This document shows positions 9,321 through 17,035 of a stretch of 64,000 nt of DNA, in pieces. The notes under the pieces are model-generated. The model was given only the letters and a program-made list of their open reading frames with translations, ran no database searches and had not been told where the DNA came from. This DNA comes from Mucilaginibacter glaciei (GTDB taxonomy: Bacteria > Bacteroidota > Bacteroidia > Sphingobacteriales > Sphingobacteriaceae): contig NZ_JACWMX010000012.1 of NCBI RefSeq assembly GCF_014773245.1, forward strand, positions 30,289 to 94,288, given 5' to 3'. Numbering within the stretch: the stretch's first letter is position 1; every line of letters begins with the position of its first letter. The position numbers and the translations under genes are program-made.

Positions 9321-10008
9321 GTTAAAGGGGCAGCCAAATTATAAGTGGGAAAGCACTTACACTTTACGCGATTTGTTCACCATTACGGCCGGCCGCGGCT
9401 GGCAATTGATACGCGGCGTCTGGAAAAGGTTTTTTTTTAGAAATACCGCCGGGCTTTTGTTTATCGGTAAAAAAGTAACTATTAAACATGCCTACCTGTT
9501 AACAGCCGGCAAAAACTTTATTATTGATGATAATACTTATATAAACGCACTTTCATTTGATGGCATAGTCGTAAAAGACAACGTTTCCATCGCCCGTGAC
9601 TGTACCCTGATTTGTACCGGCATCGTATCACAAAAAGGTAAAGGTATTACCATAGGCCATAATACAGGTATCAATTGCAACGCATACCTGGGTGGGCAGG
9701 GCGGGATAGATATTGGCAATGATGTGATTATCGGGCCCGGCGTTAAAGTGTTTTCAGAGAATCACAATTATGCTGATATGAATGTGATCATTAAAGATCA
9801 GGGTGTATCACGTAATAAGGTAAGTATCAAAAATAATTGCTGGATTGGCGCCAACGCAACCATTTTAGCGGGAGTTACTATTGGTGAGGGTAGTATAATT
9901 GCAGCAGGTACAGTGCTTACCAAATCCGTTCCTGCCAATTCTGTTGTTGCCGGCATACCCGGCCGTGTTATTAAACAAAGGTTACAGCAGCAAGTTTATG
10001 AAGCATAA
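9295..10008 (+). CDS. Hexapeptide-repeat acyltransferase
   Basis: A 237-residue acyltransferase of the left-handed beta-helix class. Repeats run through VSIARDCTLICTGIV, ITIGHNTGINCNAYLG and IDIGNDVIIGPGVKVFS, then the catalytic His region ENHNY, then NCWIGANATILAGVTIGEGS and the end VVAGIPGRVIKQR. It matches the DapH/LacA/LpxA-like O-acetyltransferase architecture. The start overlaps the preceding glycosyltransferase by 26 bp and the end overlaps the next acyltransferase by 11 bp, so three genes are translationally nested. The acceptor is likely an EPS sugar. Confidence 0.85.
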   Translation: MIIAKVIGKLKGQPNYKWESTYTLRDLFTITAGRGWQLIRGVWKRFFFRNTAGLLFIGKKVTIKHAYLLTAGKNFIIDDNTYINALSFDGIVVKDNVSIARDCTLICTGIVSQKGKGITIGHNTGINCNAYLGGQGGIDIGNDVIIGPGVKVFSENHNYADMNVIIKDQGVSRNKVSIKNNCWIGANATILAGVTIGEGSIIAAGTVLTKSVPANSVVAGIPGRVIKQRLQQQVYEA

Positions 10009-10540
10009 TTTCGATCTCATAAAAGGGTCCTGTATTTATATGGTATGCGCGTTTATAAGCCTATTGCCGTTTCACACCTTGCGGATATTGATGTTAAGGA
10101 TATTAAGGGCCCGGATTGGAAAAAAGGTAGGGCTTTACCGTAACTTCGAGGTGCGGAGCCCCTGGAAATTAAGCATTGGTAACAGTACAGTTATAGGGCA
10201 TGGGGCATTGCTTGATGCCCGTATGAAGTTAACAATAGGGAATAATGTTAACCTAAGTAACGAGGTGATGATTTGGACACTGCACCATGATTATAACAGT
10301 GCATCATTTGAATCGGTAGGTGAGCAGGTAATTATCGAAGACTATGCCTGGATCTGCTCGCGGGCTATTATTTTACCGGGTGTAACAATTGGCAAAGGGG
10401 CCGTTGTGGCTGCCGGTGCTGTGGTAGTCAGGGATGTGCTGCCATATACCGTAGTGGGTGGTGTGCCGGCTAAACAAGTTGCCTTGCGCAGTAAAGATCT
10501 CAACTATGACCTGGGCAACGGGATCCTACCCATAATTTAA
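9998..10540 (+). CDS. Hexapeptide-repeat acyltransferase
   Basis: A 180-residue LbH-type acyltransferase. The start chosen is the ATG at 9998 (MKHNFDLIKGS), because the frame upstream of it only translates the overlapping gene's DNA and gives no family-like text. Residues 8-30 form a hydrophobic stretch (IYMVCAFISLLPFHTLRILM), then hexapeptide units follow: IGNSTVIGHGALLDA, IGNNVNLSNEVMIWTLHHDY, and DYAWICSRAIILPGVTIGKG, ending VVGGVPAKQVALRS. The LHHDY block holds the catalytic His. It is the last + strand gene of this run and faces a convergent minus-strand acyltransferase 3 bp away. Confidence 0.85.
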   Translation: MKHNFDLIKGSCIYMVCAFISLLPFHTLRILMLRILRARIGKKVGLYRNFEVRSPWKLSIGNSTVIGHGALLDARMKLTIGNNVNLSNEVMIWTLHHDYNSASFESVGEQVIIEDYAWICSRAIILPGVTIGKGAVVAAGAVVVRDVLPYTVVGGVPAKQVALRSKDLNYDLGNGILPII

Positions 10541-10543
10541 CAG

Positions 10544-11209
10544 TTAGAGTTTCCAGGTGATATTGCTTTTTAATATTTTGATGGGATTGCCACCAAAAAT
10601 ATTTTTTTCTCCGGTAAGCTTTTTTGTCACTAATGAACTTGCCGCCACAATACAGCCGTTAGGGATCACCGCCCCTTTTAGTACCGTGCACTTGCAGCCT
10701 ATCCACACATTGTCGCCTATAAATATATCAGCAGGATAATTGATCTTATTGCCGCCTTCGTCAAAAATATGATGAAAGTCTGTATCCATCACCAGCGATT
10801 CCCAGGACATACTGGTATTTTTACCAATAACTATTTTTTGTTCTGTTACCAATGCGCACTCGGTGCTCATATTAAAGTTTTCGCCAATATTTAATTGTGC
10901 GCCTTTACTCACTATTAATTTGCACCCGTGCATGATAAAGGCACGGCCGTTGAAAATCACATCACCACTCACTTCCCAAACAGCGCGTGATCTTTTAAAA
11001 TCTGAGATACCTACCTGCCCGTATCCTATCTGCACCATCGCTGTTTTTACAGGGCCGGTTATAATCACCCGCCCCTTAATTTTATGCAAAAAAACATTCC
11101 TGCCAATTAAAACAGGGAGCTTAACGGCTGTTTTAAAAGGGAAGTATTTAAAGTTGAAGTATATTGTTTTAAATGTTAACCTGCTAAGAAATTTTAGGAT
11201 TTTACTCAT
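10544..11209 (-). CDS. Hexapeptide-repeat acyltransferase (opposite strand)
   Basis: A 221-residue LbH acyltransferase read on the minus strand, convergent with the previous gene with only 3 bp between the two stop codons. The protein has MVQIGYGQVGISD, INIGENFNMSTECALV, the His-containing block MDTDFHHIFDEGG, then FIGDNVWIGCKCTVLKGAVI and the family tail IFGGNPIKILKS. It is the fifth acyltransferase of the locus and the only EPS-region gene on this strand, so it needs its own promoter in the gap 11210-11473. Its internal layout is close to the + strand gene at 4207-4848. The acceptor is unknown. Confidence 0.85.
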   Translation of the reverse strand: MSKILKFLSRLTFKTIYFNFKYFPFKTAVKLPVLIGRNVFLHKIKGRVIITGPVKTAMVQIGYGQVGISDFKRSRAVWEVSGDVIFNGRAFIMHGCKLIVSKGAQLNIGENFNMSTECALVTEQKIVIGKNTSMSWESLVMDTDFHHIFDEGGNKINYPADIFIGDNVWIGCKCTVLKGAVIPNGCIVAASSLVTKKLTGEKNIFGGNPIKILKSNITWKL

Positions 11210-11473
11210 GTAAAATTTAATTAATCGTTATAGTAACAATAAGCCAAAGCAATTCTAAAATATACCAATAAACGCTTTAAAACGCAGGAGGTCTACTGTC
11301 CTTTTAATATTCTTTTTGTTCTCAATAATAACGTTTGTTCACTCCATCCAAAACGGCTGAAAATATTAATTGCAGCATACTATTCGCCATTTTTACATTG
11401 ATAAAGCCAGTTGATAGCTTTAAAAATAAGCTATTACGATCAATGAAAAAGAAATCTACTAAAATATTTATAT
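11210..11473. other. Divergent intergenic region
   Basis: This 264-bp AT-rich gap separates the minus-strand acyltransferase from the + strand DUF1972 glycosyltransferase. It must carry both promoters if the right-hand genes are not cotranscribed from further left. I see no clear Bacteroidota TAnnTTTG box at good spacing, no strong hairpin and no open frame worth calling. Confidence 0.5.
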
Positions 11474-12640
11474 ATGCGAATAGCTATCATCGGAACAAGG
11501 GGAATACCAAACCATTATGGTGGTTTTGAACAATGCGCAGAATACCTGGCAGAGGGATTGGTGAAAAAGGGATATGATGTAGTGGTCTACAATTCCCACA
11601 ATCATCCCTATCAGAATAGTGAATGGCGGTCTGTAAAGATATGCCATTGCTACGATCCGGAGAATAAGATTGGTACTGCAGGGCAATTTATATATGACCT
11701 GAACTGTATACTGGACCTGAAGCGAAAAGATTTTGACGTGATATTGCAATTAGGTTATACCAGTAGTTCGGTATGGAACTGGCTTTTGCCGCGTAATGCT
11801 GTAGTCACAACAAATATGGATGGCCTGGAATGGACCCGATCCAAATACTCCAAACCTGTACAACGTTTTTTAAAACTTGCAGAAAAACTTGCCGCTGTAA
11901 AAAGTGACCACCTGATAGCCGACTCGCTTCAGATTCAAACCTATCTGAAAGATAAATATGGAAGGGAAGCCACTTACATACCTTATGGTGCAGAGTTATT
12001 TGACGACAATGATACATCGGTACTGGATGAGTACAAACTGCGCCCCTTTAACTACGATATGTTAATTGCCCGGATGGAGCCTGAAAATAGCCTGGAGGTA
12101 ATTTTAGAGGGCGTGGCTAAAGCAAATTTAGATCGCCCATTTTTAGTGATAGGGTGTGCTAAAACCAAGTATGCGAAGTATCTGAAAAGTAAATTCGGAC
12201 ATTGTAAGCAAATCCGGTTTTATAACGGTATCTATGATATGGACAAGCTCAACAATTTAAGGTATCATGCTAATTTGTACTTTCACGGGCACACCGTTGG
12301 CGGTACCAACCCTTCTTTATTAGAATCGATGGCTTCTAACAGCCTCATTTGTTCGCATAAAAATAAGTTCAATTGTGATGTATTAGGCGATGATGCCTTA
12401 TATTTTTCAACACCTGCTGATGTTAGCGGTCATTTGCAAACCGCAAAAAAAAGCACCGGCCAATACGCAACAATGATGGCCAATAACCGTCAAAAAATAA
12501 AGGACGTTTACAGTCGTGAAAATATTGTGAATGCCTATGCCAATCATTTCGAAGCAATAGTTAGCCAAGCCAGAAAAGCTAAACAATATGTTGCAATTCC
12601 AAATCAAAAAGAGATATCATTCCAGTTGAAAAACTCCTAA
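11474..12640 (+). CDS. DUF1972 / GT4 glycosyltransferase
   Basis: A 388-residue glycosyltransferase whose N-terminus MRIAIIGTRGIPNHYGGFEQ is the signature of the DUF1972 family (rhamnosyltransferase-like enzymes of EPS and O-antigen clusters). The following text, NMDGLEWTRSKYSKPVQRFL, and the donor-site region VGGTNPSLLESMASNSLI are also typical. It likely transfers rhamnose or another deoxysugar to the repeat unit, although specificity is inference. It is the first gene of a second + strand run and is followed 11 bp later by the export lipoprotein gene. Confidence 0.9.
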   Translation: MRIAIIGTRGIPNHYGGFEQCAEYLAEGLVKKGYDVVVYNSHNHPYQNSEWRSVKICHCYDPENKIGTAGQFIYDLNCILDLKRKDFDVILQLGYTSSSVWNWLLPRNAVVTTNMDGLEWTRSKYSKPVQRFLKLAEKLAAVKSDHLIADSLQIQTYLKDKYGREATYIPYGAELFDDNDTSVLDEYKLRPFNYDMLIARMEPENSLEVILEGVAKANLDRPFLVIGCAKTKYAKYLKSKFGHCKQIRFYNGIYDMDKLNNLRYHANLYFHGHTVGGTNPSLLESMASNSLICSHKNKFNCDVLGDDALYFSTPADVSGHLQTAKKSTGQYATMMANNRQKIKDVYSRENIVNAYANHFEAIVSQARKAKQYVAIPNQKEISFQLKNS

Positions 12641-12651
12641 TTACTAACTAA

Positions 12652-13449
12652 ATGATAAAAACAAAACAGATAAATTTAAGTACATCTTTTTTTTTATATG
12701 GCTTGATTGTGAGCGTATTATGTTCTTGCTCTTATAAACCCAATCAAGTGCTATTTGAAAGGAAGGTGATTAACACAGCAGCATCTGACAATACCGAGGG
12801 TAATTTACAGGCTTATAAAATTCAAAGCCAGGATATTTTGCAGGTACGTAACCTTCAAAACCTAAAACTAATTGTAAGCGACATCGGAAACGGAGCTGCT
12901 GGCCCATCATCGTCAACGGATTTGCAGGGGCAGAATTATACGGTAGAGGATGACGGAAATGTCACCTTGCCTGTATTAGGCAGGGTTGCGGTGGCTGGCT
13001 TAACAAAATTGGAAGCAACCGATAAAATTGAAGCACTGTACCGTAAAACGGTGATCAAAGACCCTATCATTGAAGTTAAACTGGTTAATTTGACGGTAAC
13101 TATATTAGGCGAAGTACGCTCCCCTGGTAACTATCCCTTGCTGAAAGACCGTACAACTCTGGTAGAAATGATTGGCCGAGCCGGCGGGATAACAGATAAA
13201 GCGAATGAAAAACGGGTAAAGATAATACGTGGTGGCGTGCTTAACCCGCAGGAATATGAAATAGACTTAAGCGACATGTCCTCGATGTCTAACCCGGCAA
13301 TGATCTTGCGCAACCAGGATATTGTGTACATAGGCCAAAATAAGCGGGCTATAAGAAACGACAAACTTCAAAATTTTTCGACAATCGTACAGCCGGCATT
13401 ACTTTTAATAAATACCGCATTATTGATTTTTACACTTACCAAAAATTGA
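12652..13449 (+). CDS. wza: Wza-like polysaccharide export lipoprotein
   Basis: A 265-residue outer-membrane polysaccharide export protein. The N-terminus has a signal peptide ending in a lipobox (SVLCSCSYK, modified Cys about residue 26). An export domain follows, with YTVEDDGNVTLPVLGRVAVAGLT, then a SLBB domain starting VTILGEVRSPGNYPLL and continuing LVEMIGRAGGITDKA. A C-terminal hydrophobic stretch (ALLLINTALLIFTLTKN) may span the outer membrane, as the Wza helix does. It would form the exit channel partner of the Wzc autokinase. In many Bacteroidota clusters wza precedes wzc; here it is about 10 kb downstream. Confidence 0.9.
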   Translation: MIKTKQINLSTSFFLYGLIVSVLCSCSYKPNQVLFERKVINTAASDNTEGNLQAYKIQSQDILQVRNLQNLKLIVSDIGNGAAGPSSSTDLQGQNYTVEDDGNVTLPVLGRVAVAGLTKLEATDKIEALYRKTVIKDPIIEVKLVNLTVTILGEVRSPGNYPLLKDRTTLVEMIGRAGGITDKANEKRVKIIRGGVLNPQEYEIDLSDMSSMSNPAMILRNQDIVYIGQNKRAIRNDKLQNFSTIVQPALLLINTALLIFTLTKN

Positions 13450-13468
13450 TGATGCCTGAACTAAAGCT

Positions 13469-15010
13469 ATGTTAGATCAGCTCTTAACAGATTCTGATAA
13501 GTTTAAAGCTGGGTGCTGGGAATTAATAGCCGGCCGTTTCGGCTATGAAGCGCCCGGATTGAAATTTATTTTGGGCTATGCAAATAGCGACTTTGAAGAT
13601 ACGGTTACTAACTGGTTAAAGGTTGTGCACCCTGCGGATATCCGGGTTGTTTTTCGTGCGTATGTGAATTATATGCAAAGCGATAGGGACATGCCTTTTG
13701 TGCAGCGCGCAAGGCTTTTGCATAAAAATGGCTCTGTTAGGCACGTTATGTTTATGGGCAAGGTGCTACAGGGGCTTACTGTGCATAGACGCAAAAGAAT
13801 GGCTGGTGGCTATTATGATTTTACCAGCCAGGTTATCGCTATAGAACAGGCACGGCATGCTGATGCAGCTAAATCTGAATTTCTTTCGGTAATGAGCCAT
13901 GAATTACTCACACCAATGAACGCTATCATGGGGTTTGCCAATCTGTTATCAGAAAACCCGCGGATAGACCAGTTGGAACATCTTGGCATGTTAAAGTTTT
14001 CTGCGCTGCACCTGCTCACCCTTATAGAAGATATCCTTCATTTTAACCAGCTTGATATGGGCCGGATAGTTTTGAAGGAAGAGGATATTCACCTGCACAA
14101 ACTTTTATCTACTATCGTAGAAGGCCATTTAAAAAGCGCAAATAGCAAAGGCTTATGCTTAAAGCTTAATATTGATGATACGCTGCCGGCGCAAGTTATT
14201 ACCGACCCGGTAAGGTTGTCGCAAATATTGAATAATCTGATAAGTAACGCCGTTAAGTTTACTTCGGTTGGCCAGATAACGTTAGATGTAAGCCAAATTG
14301 CTAACTATGCAGAGCATGCAAGGGTTCACTTTGAAGTAAAAGATACCGGCATTGGTATCCCCGGTGAAAAACAACAAATGATCTTTGAAACATTTGTGCA
14401 GGCGAGTTCTGATAATAAGCGGCCATACAATGGTACGGGCCTTGGTTTGGCAATCACCAGCCGGCTCTTAAAATTAATGTCGGCAGATATTAAAGTGCAT
14501 AGTGAACCGGGTGTAGGGAGTTCTTTCTTTTTTGATCTCGATCTTAGGCTTAAAAACCCAACAGTCAGGTTGCACGGTAAGGAAAAGGAATTTGACGATA
14601 TGAGTGATACATTAGCAGATATGCGTGTGTTACTTGTAGAAGATAACGATGTAAACGTTTACCTGGCAGAACATTTTTTGCGTAAATGGCAGGTGCAATA
14701 CGATTTAGCCCAAAACGGTGAAGTAGCGTTAGATAAAGTAAAAAAAAATGATTATGACCTTATCTTAATGGACTTGCAAATGCCAGTTATGGATGGCTAC
14801 GAGGCCACACGGGCAATAAGGGCATTAGATGGCAAGTACGCTGTGCTGCCGATTATAGCATTAACCGCATCGGCAGAGTTGAATATGATGACAAAAATAT
14901 TGGATGCAGGTATGAATAGCTGTATCCGCAAGCCATTCAAACCCGAAGAACTATACAAGCAGCTTGCCGCAAATTTTAAAAAGAATAACGACGCTGGCAC
15001 CGCTGGTTAA
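13469..15010 (+). CDS. Hybrid sensor histidine kinase with receiver domain
   Basis: A 513-residue cytoplasmic hybrid kinase with no visible membrane segment. It has a PAS-like region at about residues 1-130 (WLKVVHPADIRVVFRAYV; RLLHKNGSVRHVM), a HisKA domain with the phospho-acceptor His144 in SHELLTPMNAI, and a HATPase domain with N-box NLISNAVKFT, G1 box DTGIGIP and G2 box GTGLGLAI. A C-terminal receiver carries the acidic pair in VEDND, the phospho-acceptor Asp435 in LMDLQMPVMDG, and Lys in the KPF motif. It lacks a DNA-binding output domain. It starts 19 bp after wza, so it may regulate EPS production through phosphotransfer to a partner not seen here. Confidence 0.92.
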   Translation: MLDQLLTDSDKFKAGCWELIAGRFGYEAPGLKFILGYANSDFEDTVTNWLKVVHPADIRVVFRAYVNYMQSDRDMPFVQRARLLHKNGSVRHVMFMGKVLQGLTVHRRKRMAGGYYDFTSQVIAIEQARHADAAKSEFLSVMSHELLTPMNAIMGFANLLSENPRIDQLEHLGMLKFSALHLLTLIEDILHFNQLDMGRIVLKEEDIHLHKLLSTIVEGHLKSANSKGLCLKLNIDDTLPAQVITDPVRLSQILNNLISNAVKFTSVGQITLDVSQIANYAEHARVHFEVKDTGIGIPGEKQQMIFETFVQASSDNKRPYNGTGLGLAITSRLLKLMSADIKVHSEPGVGSSFFFDLDLRLKNPTVRLHGKEKEFDDMSDTLADMRVLLVEDNDVNVYLAEHFLRKWQVQYDLAQNGEVALDKVKKNDYDLILMDLQMPVMDGYEATRAIRALDGKYAVLPIIALTASAELNMMTKILDAGMNSCIRKPFKPEELYKQLAANFKKNNDAGTAG

Positions 15011-15042
15011 GCTTAGTAAACCTTTTATCGGTACCGGGGGAA

Positions 15043-15088
15043 GTGAGCCCATCCAAGCTTGAACCTATTTTCTTAAATGATTGATTTT
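15043..15088. repeat. Imperfect direct repeat, copy A (att-scar-like)
   Basis: By hand alignment 37 of 46 bases match the second copy at 15185-15230, in the same orientation, including the shared stretch GAACCTATTT and then CTTAAAT. The left half looks like a degraded tRNA 3' end read on the minus strand. It lies just after the last EPS gene and before an integrase gene. I read it as an older, decayed attachment-site scar; that interpretation is inference. Confidence 0.5.
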
Positions 15089-15140
15089 TAGTACGAAAAG
15101 ACGGAAAGAGATTGTGCGGACGGGTGAAAACATTAAAACA

Positions 15141-15173
15141 AAAGCGCCCTCCAGTGCAACTGGAGGGCGCTTT
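15141..15173. terminator. Strong bidirectional terminator hairpin
   Basis: A perfect 15-bp stem: AAAGCGCCCTCCAGT at 15141-15155 pairs with 15159-15173 across a 3-nt GCA loop. A-rich sequence on the left and TTT at the end of the right arm make it usable from both sides. It closes the EPS/kinase transcription unit and insulates it from the element to the right. Confidence 0.85.
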
Positions 15174-15184
15174 GCGAATTTAAA

Positions 15185-15230
15185 GTGCGCCCACCTGGGC
15201 TCGAACCTATTTCCTTAAATCATTAATTTT
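15185..15230. repeat. Imperfect direct repeat, copy B, with tRNA 3'-end-like sequence
   Basis: Second copy of the 46-bp repeat (see 15043-15088). On the minus strand bases 15205 down to 15187 read GGTTCGAGCCCAGGTGGGC, which fits the T-loop plus 3' acceptor half of a tRNA (TTCGAGC loop, CCAGG stem arm, TGGGCGC acceptor). The 5' arm of the T stem does not pair, and no complete tRNA cloverleaf lies upstream, so this is a fragment. Tyrosine integrases often use tRNA 3' ends, so this is a likely att remnant of the neighbouring element. Confidence 0.5.
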
Positions 15231-15339
15231 CAATGATTTGCTTTAGTTGTCGTTGTTTAAGGTAGTTACATAGGTAACACGCCCTATTGACTATTCAAAT
15301 GTAGGTAAATTTTAAATTATAAACAATCATGTTGGGGTT

Positions 15340-15365
15340 AAGGGTCACGATCCCAGCGGGATCAC
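15340..15365 (+). other. tRNA-3'-end-like fragment, possible att core
   Basis: The + strand text AAGGGTCACGATCCCAGCGG followed by GATCAC resembles the common tRNA 3' end of the form GGGTTCGAATCCCAGCGGGACCAC with several changes. The GATCCC/GGGATC arms also form a short hairpin. No complete tRNA is present. It lies 300 bp upstream of the integrase gene, a usual place for one attachment half. Tentative. Confidence 0.35.
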
Positions 15366-15408
15366 TAAATGGACATAGTACCAGAGTCCACTGTCGGTTT
15401 TTTGAAGT

Positions 15409-15438
15409 AAGAGTCTCTTGAAAAAGAGGCTCTTTTTT
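15409..15438 (+). terminator. Rho-independent terminator-like hairpin
   Basis: An 11-bp stem with one G-T pair (AAGAGTCTCTT at 15409-15419 with AAGAGGCTCTT at 15424-15434), a GAAA loop and a run of T at 15433-15438. It points rightward, and no gene ends just before it, so it may have come with the element or terminate read-through from the EPS side. Confidence 0.7.
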
Positions 15439-15542
15439 GTTAAAAGGCGGTTTTTGAACCCTAAACCGACTTTTCTCAATTACTATCCTCCGCTTTTCTC
15501 AAAAATTTTAGTACAAGTTAGTTCAATTTAATTCCATGTAAT

Positions 15543-15591
15543 CGGTACTCTATTCGGTACCCTATACCTTTTACCGAATTTAGGAGTACCG
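15543..15591. promoter_or_regulatory. Nested inverted repeats upstream of the integrase
   Basis: Two inverted pairs are nested: CGGTACTC (15543-15550) with GAGTACCG (15584-15591), and ATTCGGTA (15552-15559) with TACCGAAT (15572-15579). The shared CGGTA word occurs again at 15029-15033. Clusters of such short sites near an integrase gene are compatible with recombinase or excisionase arm-type binding sites, or with an operator for the integrase promoter. The repeats are directly visible; the role is inference. Confidence 0.5.
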
Positions 15592-15664
15592 AATTGGATT
15601 GTACACTTGTATCAGTTTGATTTTCAGTTTAAAGAACATGGTTTCACATTAAAACTAAAAACAC

Positions 15665-16909
15665 ATGAAAGTAAATGAAGATCTGTCTATTTTATTTTGG
15701 CTTAAAAGAGAAAAGGCAACCAAAGAAGGATTAGTTCCTATTTATGTTCGTATTACCGTTAAGGGTACACGAGACAATTTTTCATCCGGCAAAAAAATTC
15801 ATCCCGATGCCTGGGATGAAAAAACAGCTATCGCTGGCATGAGCTGCCCGGAGTGCAAACTCATTAATAGCTATATCGCCAAGACAAGAGTGGAGTTAGA
15901 AAAACATTATAACCAGCTTGCAGCAGTTCATAAACGAGTAGCTGCATCAATGGTTAAGGAGGCCTATATGCCTAAGCAAACTCTGCAAAAAACTTTAATG
16001 CAAGCTTTCAAGCTTCACAATGGAGAATTTGCAGAACGAGTAAATAAAAACAAAGCGAGTAATGGCACATTGATTCGTTATGAGCGCTTAAAAGATAAGG
16101 TACAAGATTTCCTTAGGAAGAAATACAAGTTGGCCGACATAGCTTTAGAAGATATAGAAATGGCTTTTGCGGTAAACTTCTTCCATTTTATGACGATGGA
16201 AAACATCGGTGATAATACAGCCATGAAGTATGTAAAGACGTTAAAGCAGATTATTGAGCGCGCTATTAATGAAGGCTGGATAAAACACAATACGATATCG
16301 GGGTTTAAATGCACCTACAAAGATCCTGATAGGGAGACGCTTGAAATGCACGAATTAGTTGGAATGTATAAAAAAGAAATTTCAGTAGAGCGTTTAGCAG
16401 AAGTGCGTGATGTGTATGTTTTTTGTTGTTTCACGGGTTATGCATATGAAACGGTATATAATCTTGAACCGGCAAATATCTTTAAGGGCCTGGATGGCAA
16501 ACTGTGGATTACGAAAGATCGGCAGAAAACTGGCGTTGAAGAAACAGTACCTTTATTACCTATTGCCCTGGCGATAATAGAAAAGTACAAAAATCATCCC
16601 TATTGTTTAAGTGAAAATAAATTGCTCCCCGTCAATAGCAATGTTCGTTACAATGCCTACATAAAGGAGGTAGCTACAATTTGTGGAATTAAAAAGGAAT
16701 TAACCACTCATACCGCAAGACACACGTTTGCAACAACTGTTCTTCTTGAGAACGATGTGCCAATAGAAACCGTCGCAAAGCTGTTAGGTCATAGAGATAT
16801 GAGATCAACCCAAATATATGCGAAGATTACTAAGCGTAAAATCAGCAACAACATGATGGCTTTGGAAAGTAAAATCTTCGGAGAAAAAGGATTATTAAAA
16901 ATGTCTTAG
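15665..16909 (+). CDS. IntDOT-like tyrosine integrase
   Basis: A 414-residue Bacteroidota-type site-specific recombinase. An arm-type DNA-binding domain fills about residues 1-100 (FWLKREKATKEGLVPIYVRI, then SGKKIHPDAWDEK), a SAM-like core-binding domain about 110-215, and the catalytic domain about 220-400. Catalytic residues seen are His349 and Arg352 (HTARH), His376 (LLGHRDM) and Tyr385 (IYAKI), plus a Lys in the beta hairpin (KDRQKTG). The usual first Arg of the catalytic set is absent: the site reads FTGYAYETVYNL. IntDOT of CTnDOT also lacks this Arg, so the enzyme is probably active. It probably integrated the element that carries the following defence genes. Confidence 0.92.
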   Translation: MKVNEDLSILFWLKREKATKEGLVPIYVRITVKGTRDNFSSGKKIHPDAWDEKTAIAGMSCPECKLINSYIAKTRVELEKHYNQLAAVHKRVAASMVKEAYMPKQTLQKTLMQAFKLHNGEFAERVNKNKASNGTLIRYERLKDKVQDFLRKKYKLADIALEDIEMAFAVNFFHFMTMENIGDNTAMKYVKTLKQIIERAINEGWIKHNTISGFKCTYKDPDRETLEMHELVGMYKKEISVERLAEVRDVYVFCCFTGYAYETVYNLEPANIFKGLDGKLWITKDRQKTGVEETVPLLPIALAIIEKYKNHPYCLSENKLLPVNSNVRYNAYIKEVATICGIKKELTTHTARHTFATTVLLENDVPIETVAKLLGHRDMRSTQIYAKITKRKISNNMMALESKIFGEKGLLKMS

Positions 16910-16916
16910 TACTCAT

Positions 16917-16943
16917 CTTGATATCACAAATTGTGAGATCAAG
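16917..16943. repeat. Palindrome P-left flanking the defence cargo
   Basis: A 27-bp palindrome with one mismatch pair: CTTGATATCACAA, A, TTGTGAGATCAAG. It begins 8 bp after the integrase stop. Its core TCACAATTTGTGAT (read on the minus strand) is shared with a larger perfect palindrome at 25145-25175, so the two bracket the cargo genes. Confidence 0.7.
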
Positions 16944-16950
16944 TGCTAAC

Positions 16951-16977
16951 AAAACTCTCAGCAACACTGAGAGTTTT
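16951..16977 (+). terminator. Integrase terminator
   Basis: An 11-bp perfect stem: AAAACTCTCAG at 16951-16961 pairs with CTGAGAGTTTT at 16967-16977 across a 5-nt loop. The arms end in A-run and T-run. It lies 42 bp after the integrase stop and separates it from the AbiE operon. Confidence 0.75.
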
Positions 16978-17007
16978 GATTTATAAACTTTTAAAACACA
17001 TTTTATT

Positions 17008-17035
17008 TGTCACATTTTTATATAATTTTGTGACA
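17008..17035. promoter_or_regulatory. Inverted repeat over the abiEi start (putative operator)
   Basis: TGTCACA (17008-17014) and TGTGACA (17029-17035) form an inverted repeat whose right arm touches the abiEi ATG. AT-rich DNA with TATAAT-like sequence lies between the arms. AbiEi antitoxins are known to bind inverted repeats in their own promoter and repress it, so this is a reasonable autoregulation site. The repeat is seen; the binding is inference. Confidence 0.5.

Noticed and set aside
15187..15210. Possible complete tRNA gene on the minus strand.
   Set aside because: Only the T-loop and 3' acceptor half are recognisable. The T stem does not pair on its 5' side, and no anticodon or D arm is found upstream, so it is a fragment.
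16951..16977. The hairpin after the integrase as part of the cargo-flanking palindrome.
   Set aside because: Its sequence is unrelated to the TCACAATTTGTGAT core, and its A/T-run arms fit an ordinary terminator.
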